Shown here in pieces: positions 1-7,373 of a stretch of 32,616 nucleotides of DNA (position 1 is its first letter; each line of letters begins with the position of its first letter). The notes below the pieces were generated by a model. That model had not been told where the DNA came from, ran no database searches, and was given only the letters and a program-made list of their open reading frames with translations. The DNA comes from Rhodothermaceae bacterium bin80. GTDB taxonomy: Bacteria > Bacteroidota > Rhodothermia > Rhodothermales > Bin80. The position numbers and the translations under genes were made by a program. The stretch spans positions 1 to 32,616 of the forward strand of contig MPNB01000038.1 in the NCBI GenBank assembly GCA_002238805.1, in the 5' to 3' direction.

Positions 1-374
1 TGCCCCCACAACTGCTGAACATCCATCCACAACACCACATAGGACTGCTGATCAAATCTGCGGTGCTCAAACACCTCCAGAGCCTCCGTACGTACACGAT
101 GCAATGCAGCCTCATCACCGTATTCCGAACATGCAAGCTCAGAAGGCACCAACGCAGGGCTTTCCTCAACCGGATCCGACTGGAGTTCCACAGGGGGAGA
201 CGCAGTTCCCGCCTCGTCCGGAAAACGGGGAACTGCATCGATATCCAGATTCGACGTCAAATGACGTACCAAATCGCTGAAATGGCGCAAAAGATACAGA
301 CGCAACTGATGACCAGACGCTCCAGATTCTTGAAGCAGGTCATCAAGCTGTGAAAAATCATCGGAAAGGATCAT
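1..374 (-). CDS. Transposase, IS256/Mutator-like, N-terminal part (runs off left edge)
   Basis: An open frame on the minus strand starts at ATG 374-372 and stays open for 124 codons to the window edge, so only the N-terminal part of the protein is visible. Residues about 100-124 read like the segment just before the first catalytic Asp of Mutator/IS256-type transposases: a basic stretch, then hydrophobic residues ending in WMDVQQLWG. I infer a transposase from that segment and from a terminal-repeat-like sequence about 95 bp upstream of the start. The DDE domain lies outside the window, so the family call is tentative. The short plus-strand frame at 63-353 is a shadow of this gene. Confidence 0.5.
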   Translation of the reverse strand, partial: MILSDDFSQLDDLLQESGASGHQLRLYLLRHFSDLVRHLTSNLDIDAVPRFPDEAGTASPPVELQSDPVEESPALVPSELACSEYGDEAALHRVRTEALEVFEHRRFDQQSYVVLWMDVQQLWG

Positions 375-439
375 AGATCAATCGGAAATGGTTAATGTGA
401 GTCAGTTGAATCGCTCAACCCTATCATAAACCAGTTCGC

Positions 440-468
440 AAAAGATCAACTAAATCTGGGACATCCCC
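440..468 (-). mobile_element. Probable terminal end of the left IS256-like element
   Basis: Read on the minus strand the sequence begins GGGGATGTCCCAGATTTAGT, which resembles the terminal inverted repeats of IS256-family elements. It lies 94 bp upstream of the transposase start, a normal distance. The matching opposite end and the target duplication are outside the window, so the exact boundary at about 468 is inferred. Confidence 0.4.
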
Positions 469-766
469 TTGATCCGTCATGGTCGCCAATGGAATGGCCG
501 CTTGGCTATCATGCAGGGAGGCCGAAGAGACCAAACGGAGATCCAAGTAATCGGCAACAAAGTTTCACTTAGACGGGTAATTCCCCAAATTATTGGTTTT
601 CATCTGTGCCTCTTGCCTCCTGGTTATAGTATGGAGCAGGTCGTTGATTGCAGAGATGCACTCAGCTTTCAGGCTGGTCATTAACACTGGTTCTGGCTTA
701 AGGTCTGATGGGTGAGAATGACGAACGGTGCGGAAAACACGCACCTGTTTTTCATCGAACCTCAGG
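469..766. other. Intergenic stretch beside the IS end; no clear gene
   Basis: No convincing gene is visible. A minus-strand frame from ATG 681 reads 38 codons to a TGA and then continues open in the same frame to about position 430. It could be debris of a gene hit by the IS, but I recognise no family. A 6-bp hairpin (ggtgcg 727-732 with cgcacc 740-745) is followed on the plus strand by TGTTTTT. It lies just past the stop of the permease gene but has its T-tract in the opposite orientation, so a terminator role is uncertain. Confidence 0.3.
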
Positions 767-2471
767 CTAGGAAGAGGGGGTATGCATCTGCAGAGTAAGG
801 ATGTCTACCCCATGAAATTGTTGATGGTGTACGGTCGTGGCCAGACTTCGTAGAATGCGCAGTGGAATTTCCTCCTCCAATGTGTCCAGGTTTACTTGAC
901 GGCCCAATAGCACGATTTGATCCTCAAGATTATCTGCCGTTTCCAACGTAGAAACAAACTCAAGTGTAGCGCCCCCCCGAACTCGTCGTGCCAGTACCCG
1001 CACCCGTCGCATCCCCGTCTCCGTTTTGCCATCTTGGCTGCGCTGTAGCATTACCAGGGCTTCTTCTCCTATGTTTTCCAGCTGTCCAGTACTAACATCC
1101 GCCCAACCATAGCGGTGAGCAAAATCACGAAGGAATGCGTGGAGCTTGGGAATCTTACTTGTATCCAACACCATCTCAAACCTGTGGGCACGAGAGTACG
1201 TCAGATTCATACTCCACGTCAACACGATCGAACATATCCCACCTGCGGTCATTGCGTTTTTCAGTGCACCATTCGCAAACGTGTCAAAAAAGCCCGGTGC
1301 AATCAGATTCGCCTCTACGCCAATACCCATTAGTAGAGAGAGCCCGATGATGGTTCCACTATGCCAGTCCACCCCATCCCGAGCTACCATTCTCAAACCC
1401 ACGAGAAAAAGTAGTGCCATAGCCAACAACACATAAACCCCGAAAACCGATTTGGGAATTGCAATGATGAAGGCCTGCACTTTTGGTATCCACGCCAGAA
1501 GTATTATGATTATGCCGGCAGCAATCCCTGTGTTGCGCGAGGTGCCCCCTGAACATTCGGGCAAAGGATACATTCGTTAGCATTACCATTCCCGGCAGGG
1601 CACCTAAAAGCCCTGTCAGTAGGTTGCCAACGCCTTCTGTCGTAACTGCATTCTCAACCAATCGAAAGTCAACGGCCTTTGATGTGCCATGTGACAATCG
1701 TATCACATCTGTCGTGCTACTAATCGTTCGGAGCGATGCTATAGTCGCTGCCAGTAAAAACCCTGGCAACAGGCACCAGAATGAACTTCCAAATGCGATG
1801 TCGAATCCTGGCCACTGCAACTTGGGAAGGTCAATCCACGAAATTCCCGCCACGTATGTGGTATCATACAGCCCGAATCCTGCACCAATCAGTGAACCTG
1901 TGAGAATGCCCAGGGCAAGGGCCCATGGCCGTAGAGCACTCCGTGCGAAAAACCTTAATCCAAGAATGGTGACCACCGTTGCAGCAGCACTCACGATGGG
2001 ACCGACTGCAGAAGTCGCCTGCAATCCATTTTGGGGGAGGGTTACGATAATTGGGACAACCGAGATAGGGACCAGCATAAGCAGTGTACCCGTAACCTTC
2101 GCCGTTATCACATGCCGGAGCACGGAGAGTTTGCCAGACAGAAAACACTGAAATAGTGCAGATGCGACTACAAGAATGGCCAATAATTCGAGACCGCCCG
2201 CCTCGAGTGCCTGTACAGCAACAGCGATATAAATACCGGTGGCGGAAACCACGAGAATATGTCCTGTACCGATACGACCTAGACGACCTGCCTGCAGGAT
2301 AGAGGTAATGCCCGTCATGAGCAAGGAAGCAAACACGAGCCATGACACCTCGGCAGGGGATGACCCCGCAGCATTAGTGACCAAGGTAACTATGATAATC
2401 GAGGTGAGCAGGCTTGTAATTGCCAGCGTTACGCCGGTTGTGAGAGGGTTACCATTCGTAATGCCGCTCAT
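767..2471 (-). pseudogene. NCS2-type xanthine/uracil permease with C-terminal HATPase-like domain, frameshifted
   Basis: Two minus-strand frames together make one protein of about 567 residues. The first (start ATG 2471, or 2534 by extension) has the many hydrophobic spans of a nucleobase:cation symporter-2 permease and the family-like stretch GVGNLLTGLLGALPG. It then leaves frame. The second (from about 1549 to TAG 767-769) resumes with further membrane spans and ends in about 130 soluble residues that resemble an anti-sigma-type HATPase, including an N-box-like ENIGEEAL. Removing one base from the C5 run at 1545-1549 (plus strand) restores a continuous family-like reading, FRGTSRNTG. The gene is therefore either a recent pseudogene or carries a homopolymer sequencing error. 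Purine or pyrimidine uptake is inferred from the family. The N-terminus lacks the usual QH motif, so the start is uncertain. Confidence 0.7.
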
Positions 2472-2534
2472 GATCGTGCCATGCATATCAAGGCAGGCAC
2501 ATGGCCGACCGCCATGCTCTTGCTGTATTCCCAC

Positions 2535-2900
2535 TGTTCCATGGCACGTATTACATTAAATTCTGCCATTATTATGTCGTTGGGGTTCATTTGGCAGTGC
2601 GCTGTATACTGAAGTTCAGTCGTATGTCTGTTATCCTTGCCCATCTTTGTCATTCCCCCTGACAAGGATGGGTTAAGATTGAGGATTTTTTGGCTTTGCG
2701 AAGGTTTGCAGATCCTGTTCCTAGGCTCGTACAATTGGACGTGTATGGAGGTTCAGGGAGAAGCTTCCACAGCCTTTTTGAGCAGATACACGGCATAGTC
2801 CATTCCCCCACAAGCCGAAACGGCAAAGGACGGGGGCTCTAAATTTTGTATCCTCAGAGCCCCTTTTAGGACTGAATTCAGGGGTACCGGATATCCTTCA
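2535..2900. other. Intergenic region between permease and PH-domain genes, with a strong hairpin
   Basis: No gene is supported. A minus-strand frame at 2468-2734 overlaps the permease start in another phase and has no recognisable family. A 59-codon minus-strand frame (ATG 2932 to TGA 2753) overlaps the end of the PH-domain gene and runs through the hairpin, which argues against it being coding. Confidence 0.4.
2833..2867 (+). terminator. Hairpin with 8-bp stem and T-tract
   Basis: The arms ggggctct (2833-2840) and agagcccc (2856-2863) are perfectly complementary and followed by TTTT on the plus strand. It lies 35 bp beyond the stop of the minus-strand PH-domain operon. The T-tract is on the plus strand, so for the minus-strand operon it would at best be a weak terminator or an mRNA 3'-end hairpin. 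Confidence 0.45.
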
Positions 2901-4349
2901 TTAATCCTGCTTAGCGCGGCCCCGGAAAACATCGTACAGCTCAGCGAGCAGCTTTTCTGCTTCGTCGCGTTTTAGGTCAATGATTTTGGGGTGGCGCAAA
3001 ACTCCCGCTCCAGCGGTATCTACTCTCAGCGTACACAGGCCCAAGCGTCGTTGAAAGAAGGTAGCATTGATTTCAAAGGCTTGAAAGCGCTCAACCGGCA
3101 CAACCCAAAGCTGCTGGCTGAGTATGCGTCGACGGATGAACAGGTTTCCATCGTGGAATGTCCAGCTATGATATAAGTATTGGAGCCAGGCAATTCCCCA
3201 CGCAATAGGCAACAGTGTCAGACCCCAGACAGCATACGGCCACCACAGATACAGGGTGGCAGCAGGTGCCAAAATGAGCAGGGTATAACGCAAACAACGC
3301 CTCCGAATGGTGAGCCGGCTGATACGTGTGTATGTTTCAGGAACTGTGAAGGGGCGGATTTTGGAGCCCAATGCTACAATCTCAGCCCATTTTGCAAAGG
3401 GCATTGCGGGCTGGAATCCACGTTCGCCACTCTCCAAGCCCAAGGTCTGCATTTCCATTCGATACCAGTCATGTAATCTCATCAGAGGGTTGGATCGAAT
3501 TAAGAGAGACTGGACGCGCTTGTAAGGCAAGGTTCCTTCACGCAGCGTAATGAGACCGTATTTACGATGAATTTTCTCAAGGCCCAATTCAATATGGAAG
3601 TTGTAGTACCGAATGAAGTTCTGGGCGAAGCCGAGTATCCAGCAAAGAACGAGCGTGATCAAAATTAGCGCAGTAATGAGCATAGCCAGCGTGTACTCCT
3701 GGGAACTTGTGATCTCGAAGAAATATCGTTCAAGGATGTGTCTAGCGGTCACTTCGATATTTAACAGGCCGGCAAGCTCCAACTGTTGCAGTACGCCTAC
3801 AAGGACTGCAAAGAGCCCAAGAGAGAACTGATAAACACTCGAAATCAACAACCGGGGGAGGGCCAGATGAAAACTGGGTAATGCGGGGGTGTCCTCCTCA
3901 GGTGTGTGGGTAGTTTCTGCAGTGTGGAGTAAATCTCGTATGCGGTTCGCTTCACGAACACTAACGAATGACAGTACCCCTTCCGCTTGTGCAGTGCCTG
4001 CAGTTTCGATCTTTACGACGGCAGTCCCGAGTATGCGGGCAAGGAAGTTGCGCTCAATGGCCACGTTCTGAACACGATCAGAGGGAATATTGCGTCGGAC
4101 GCGCTTGAAGACACCGTAATGCATCACCAGTTCTTCGCTGGTCACGTAGTATCGGAATCTCAAATACTTGGCAAGGGAAATGGGACCCATGATGACCAGG
4201 TAAATCACGCTAAAGATGAGAGAACTTCTCTGAATGCTTGATTCAGGCGATGTTGTCCAGGCTATCACGAAGCCAATGATCGCCAGGAACGCATAATGCA
4301 CGAACGTTAACAGATGCAGGCGACGAAACACTGCTGAGGTCTCCTGCAT
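2901..4349 (-). CDS. Membrane protein with bacterial PH (bPH2) domains, YdbT-like
   Basis: The 482-residue product has three pairs of hydrophobic spans (about 13-33/38-58, 165-190/220-240 and 352-395). Each pair is followed by a bPH2-type domain with the usual signature of a basic YRYY.h.EEL strand, then RVQNV or equivalent, then a TAG segment. This three-unit architecture matches YdbT-like proteins, which pair with a single-unit YdbS-like partner in the inner membrane. The partner is directly upstream: its stop and this start share one base (TAATG at 4351-4347), so the two are translationally coupled. The biochemical role of the family is poorly known; it is linked to envelope functions. Start choice is fixed by the overlap. 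Confidence 0.8.
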   Translation of the reverse strand: MQETSAVFRRLHLLTFVHYAFLAIIGFVIAWTTSPESSIQRSSLIFSVIYLVIMGPISLAKYLRFRYYVTSEELVMHYGVFKRVRRNIPSDRVQNVAIERNFLARILGTAVVKIETAGTAQAEGVLSFVSVREANRIRDLLHTAETTHTPEEDTPALPSFHLALPRLLISSVYQFSLGLFAVLVGVLQQLELAGLLNIEVTARHILERYFFEITSSQEYTLAMLITALILITLVLCWILGFAQNFIRYYNFHIELGLEKIHRKYGLITLREGTLPYKRVQSLLIRSNPLMRLHDWYRMEMQTLGLESGERGFQPAMPFAKWAEIVALGSKIRPFTVPETYTRISRLTIRRRCLRYTLLILAPAATLYLWWPYAVWGLTLLPIAWGIAWLQYLYHSWTFHDGNLFIRRRILSQQLWVVPVERFQAFEINATFFQRRLGLCTLRVDTAGAGVLRHPKIIDLKRDEAEKLLAELYDVFRGRAKQD

Positions 4350-4816
4350 TAATCCATATGCTCGGCGACGAAGTCCCGCACGGTGTCCCGCAGGCGCACG
4401 GCCTCTTCGTAGGGTAAGCCGGGAATTACGACATCGGTGCTCCGTGTTCCTGCAGTATGCACGACCAGACGGGCGAGGTCATAATTTCCTTCGATCAGAT
4501 CCTGCGCGACATCAAGGTGTTGAATGCGCCGGAGTGGCACGATGGTCTGTACACGGTTCCAGATTCCACGTATTGCATATAGATCTTCCTCACGCAATTC
4601 ATAGCGCCAGTATCTGTACCGTAGCTTAGGTACAATGAGCGTCCACACCAAACAAATGATTATTAGGAGACCTGTCCAAAGTCCAGGTAGAAAAGTGTCG
4701 CTATCGGAGAATAAGAGAACAACATCTGCTGTCGCAGAGAAGGGAAGCAAGATGCACCAACGTAATAGACTCTTGATGGTCCAGACGCTCTTGACTGCTG
4801 GATCAAGCAGTTCCAT
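4349..4816 (-). CDS. Membrane protein with single bPH2 domain, YdbS-like
   Basis: The 155-residue product has two membrane spans (about 16-36 and 44-63) followed by one bPH2 domain (about 70-150) with the motifs YELREEDLYAIRG, RIQHLDV and VVHTAGT. Size and order match YdbS-like proteins, the usual partner of YdbT-like proteins. It is the first gene of a two-gene operon with the downstream PH-domain gene, overlapping it by one base. Its start lies 54 bp from the divergent epimerase-like gene at 4871, so both promoters must fall within or near that short gap. Function in the cell is inferred only as envelope-associated. Confidence 0.8.
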   Translation of the reverse strand: MELLDPAVKSVWTIKSLLRWCILLPFSATADVVLLFSDSDTFLPGLWTGLLIIICLVWTLIVPKLRYRYWRYELREEDLYAIRGIWNRVQTIVPLRRIQHLDVAQDLIEGNYDLARLVVHTAGTRSTDVVIPGLPYEEAVRLRDTVRDFVAEHMD

Positions 4817-4870
4817 GGTATTTTCGAAAGATTACCAGATGCTACGCACCAACAGATTGCTTGTTGTATC

Positions 4871-5692
4871 ATGACAGAACCAACGGCCAGTGTGCTGGGC
4901 TGCGGGTATATCGGTCGCCCGTTGGCCAAACTACTACTAGATCGGGGCTGGCGTGTGCGTGGGTCCACGACCAGCGAAACGAAGCTGGACCAACTGTTGT
5001 CTGACGGTGTCGAGCCGTACCTACTGAAGTTAACGCCGGATTTGCAGGGGCGTGGTCGGCGTGATTTTTTCGACTCTGATGTGGTGGTACTCAATTTTCC
5101 ACCAGGGCGCAGGCGTGCGGACGTGAAAATATTTATGGAGTCTGCGATGGAATCGCTACTTTTCTATCTGAAAGGTGGTAATGTACAGAAGGTGTTGTTT
5201 GTGAGCTCAACAAGTGTTTACAGATCAGGGCATGTTAGGGAGGAGGACGCAGGAAAGCTCATACCAGAGACGGCGTCGGGATGTGCGCTCCTGGCCGCAG
5301 AAAAGACAGTCAAGAGTGCCTGTGAATTTCAAACCACGATACTTAGGTGCGGCGGGCTCTATGGGTACGAACGCAAACCTGGGAGATTTTGGTCGGGGCG
5401 TCTATTACGGAATCCACAAAATTCTGTTAATCTGGTGCATCGGGATGATGCCGTGGGAATCGCACTGGCGACCATTATGCAGAACTGCTGGGGGGAAACC
5501 TTCAACGTATGTGCAGATCAGCATCCGTCCAGAGCCGAATTCTATACGCAGGCGGCTTTACGACTAGGTATAGCGCTTCCGAAGGTGGGTTTCGATGAAT
5601 CACAGTCCGACAAGGTTGTGCTGAATCACTGGGTGCGCAAGCGATTGGGATACGCATTCAAGTATCCAGATCCATTGACTCCTGCACCCTGA
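4871..5692 (+). CDS. NAD(P)-binding epimerase/SDR-like protein (YeeZ-like)
   Basis: The 273-residue protein opens with a Rossmann nucleotide-binding loop, GCGYIG at residues 10-15, preceded by a hydrophobic strand. A strand-turn VLFVSSTSVYRSG around residue 110-122 and LRCGGLYG near 157-164 fit extended short-chain dehydrogenases such as NAD-dependent epimerases. No canonical YxxxK catalytic pair follows the SSTSVY segment. This places it with atypical, YeeZ-like members whose substrate is unknown. The start ATG is close behind the divergent PH-domain operon. MsrB follows 65 bp downstream on the same strand, possibly co-transcribed. Confidence 0.75.
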   Translation: MTEPTASVLGCGYIGRPLAKLLLDRGWRVRGSTTSETKLDQLLSDGVEPYLLKLTPDLQGRGRRDFFDSDVVVLNFPPGRRRADVKIFMESAMESLLFYLKGGNVQKVLFVSSTSVYRSGHVREEDAGKLIPETASGCALLAAEKTVKSACEFQTTILRCGGLYGYERKPGRFWSGRLLRNPQNSVNLVHRDDAVGIALATIMQNCWGETFNVCADQHPSRAEFYTQAALRLGIALPKVGFDESQSDKVVLNHWVRKRLGYAFKYPDPLTPAP

Positions 5693-5757
5693 GGGCAACA
5701 TAAGACGATACCTCCAAGTTGTAGACAGAGTTGATCTGAATACCAAATCAAGACGAG

Positions 5758-6126
5758 ATGAACAAGCTCACACCCGAAGAGGCCTATGTGATTCTGAACA
5801 AGGGAACCGAACGTCCCTTTACGGGGGAATTTTACGAGCATTATGCCCCGGGGTTTTATATTTGTCGACAATGCGACACGCCGCTTTATCGGTCAGAGGA
5901 CAAATTTCGTTCTGGGTGTGGGTGGCCAAGCTTCGATGATGAAATCCCGGGACGCGTCCGCCGTGCACCGGACGCCGATGGACGGCGCACGGAAATCGTT
6001 TGTGCCAATTGTGACGGACACCTGGGGCATGTGTTCACAGGCGAAAGGTTTACCGCCAAGGATACGCGTCACTGCGTCAACTCACTCTCCATGAAATTCG
6101 TAACGAGTGACGAGGCCGTTCACTAA
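5758..6126 (+). CDS. msrB: Peptide-methionine (R)-S-oxide reductase
   Basis: MsrB reduces the R-isomer of methionine sulfoxide in damaged proteins using thioredoxin. The 122-residue sequence is a complete single-domain MsrB. It has two zinc-binding pairs (C36/C39 in CRQC and C82/C85 in CANC), the CGWPSF motif with C54 as probable resolving cysteine, and the catalytic C106 in RHCVNS. It has no signal peptide, so it is cytoplasmic. The length is typical for a stand-alone enzyme. It ends 20 bp before the tRNA-Leu gene on the opposite strand, so transcription of the two converges. Confidence 0.95.
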   Translation: MNKLTPEEAYVILNKGTERPFTGEFYEHYAPGFYICRQCDTPLYRSEDKFRSGCGWPSFDDEIPGRVRRAPDADGRRTEIVCANCDGHLGHVFTGERFTAKDTRHCVNSLSMKFVTSDEAVH

Positions 6127-6145
6127 TGTTTACCATCAATGCAAG

Positions 6146-6229
6146 TGCCGGAGGTGGGACTCGAACCCACACATCCGAAGGGACACAGGTTCCTAAGACC
6201 TGCGCGTCTACCAGTTCCGCCACTCCGGC
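6146..6229 (-). tRNA. tRNA-Leu (anticodon UAG)
   Basis: Read on the minus strand, the gene has a 7-bp acceptor stem (GCCGGAG with CTCCGGC) and a D-arm with AACTGGTAGACGC. The anticodon stem-loop carries CTTAGGA, with the anticodon TAG at plus-strand positions 6193-6195. It also has a long class II variable arm (GTCCCTTCGGAT) and the T-loop GGTTCGAGTCC. Length is 84 nt ending in discriminator A at 6146. The 3' CCA is not encoded; TTG-type flank follows. The plus-strand open frame that runs through this gene from 6126 is not real coding there. Confidence 0.95.
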
Positions 6230-6287
6230 ATGGAAATTGCAGAAAGGTGGATATAAACTCATTAAATATTGTTCCATCCCCTGCTGT

Positions 6288-7373
6288 ATGGTCGGCGTTC
6301 TGCTATTTGTATTAGTTACCGCAGATTCGTTTGCTCAGGTGGAACAGGCTGTTCCGCCGAGCACGGACGAAAATGTCGAGATAAAGCACACCTGGCGCTT
6401 TGCCCAAGAGGCGGCATCCCAGTCTTCACTTCCACATGTTATAGACGCAAATTGGATTGAAAATGCGCGTTTAGGAACACTTCAGTTACCTGGATGCGCC
6501 GCGGCACTTGTAAGTGCCGACGGTCTGGCGATAACCAGTGCAACGTGCCTGCGCTCTCTTGAGACCTGGATCCGTCCGAATGACAGTGTCTTTGTAGCCA
6601 GTACGCTGTCGGATGAGCGTAAACTATCAGGGTTGACCGTGCGGCAGCTGGTGGACATTCGTGAGCTTGCTCGTATTGAGGATGCATCTGAAGATTTGGA
6701 GACCGGAGTCGAAGCAGTGGTTATTGCAGTTGACGATAGCAGCACCCTCAGGGAATATGTTTGGCGCACATACAATGACGTGAGGCTCGTTGTGATTCCT
6801 TCTGTGGATGTCACAGATTTTGGGAACGAGGATGGTGTATACCCCAGATATGCGATAAATTTTGCACTATTCAGGGTTTACGATGACAGTGCTCAGCCTC
6901 TGGATACGGAGAGCTATTTTGCATGGAATGATCGCAGGCCTCTTGATCGGGAGAGGTTCTTCGCAACTGCATTTGACGCAAATGAGCCATTCACAGTGAT
7001 GACGCTCTCGAAAACGTTCAGCTACAATGGGACCATTTCACCGCCGTATACCACATTGTATGGGATGCTGGACCAGCACTATTCGCACGGAGCGATAGGC
7101 TCATGGGTGTTGTCGGAAGACTGGCTATCTGGCATCAAAGAGAGTGATTTGGCAACTGCATTAAATTTTTCCGTGGTTGGTGAATGTGCACAGACAGGTG
7201 CAGGGCTTATAAACGTGGACATGGAAATTCTAGGAGTTGCCTTCGATAACACGGATACCGAGGAAGGCACGTATTGCGTGGCTATTTCTACTTCCGGGAT
7301 ATTGGCACTATTGCGCACTGCATTGAAGGCTGAGGGCGTGGCAGATGAGCTGGCTGAACAAGCATTGCCATAA
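6288..7373 (+). CDS. S46-peptidase-like pseudoenzyme lacking the catalytic triad
   Basis: The exported protein (361 residues from ATG 6288) aligns over both barrel halves with the S46 peptidase encoded next to it. Its barrel motifs correspond: GLAITSATC to GLILTNHHC, YPRYAINFALFRVYD to FPRYALDVAFLRAYD, and a C-terminal DMEILGVAFDN to HLEIVGLLHDG. All catalytic positions differ: His to Thr, Asp to Asn, and the Ser loop reads QTGAG. The roughly 300-residue helical domain of S46 enzymes is absent. A hydrophobic signal segment ends at SFAQ. The start is doubtful: ATG 6288 gives no basic n-region. An in-frame ATT at 6261, 11 bases after AGGTGG (6245-6250), would add KYC and look more natural. The stop abuts the next ATG, so the pair is coupled. 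A binding or accessory role is inferred. Confidence 0.75.
   Translation: MVGVLLFVLVTADSFAQVEQAVPPSTDENVEIKHTWRFAQEAASQSSLPHVIDANWIENARLGTLQLPGCAAALVSADGLAITSATCLRSLETWIRPNDSVFVASTLSDERKLSGLTVRQLVDIRELARIEDASEDLETGVEAVVIAVDDSSTLREYVWRTYNDVRLVVIPSVDVTDFGNEDGVYPRYAINFALFRVYDDSAQPLDTESYFAWNDRRPLDRERFFATAFDANEPFTVMTLSKTFSYNGTISPPYTTLYGMLDQHYSHGAIGSWVLSEDWLSGIKESDLATALNFSVVGECAQTGAGLINVDMEILGVAFDNTDTEEGTYCVAISTSGILALLRTALKAEGVADELAEQALP

Noticed and set aside
2753-2932. 59-codon minus-strand frame after the PH-domain gene
   Set aside because: Its peptide has no recognisable family, it overlaps the PH gene by 32 bases in another phase and it runs through a strong hairpin. Chance reading is more likely.
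6126-6287. Extension of the S46 pseudoenzyme frame back to 6126
   Set aside because: The frame crosses the antisense of an intact tRNA-Leu gene; the encoded residues are only the translation of tRNA DNA.
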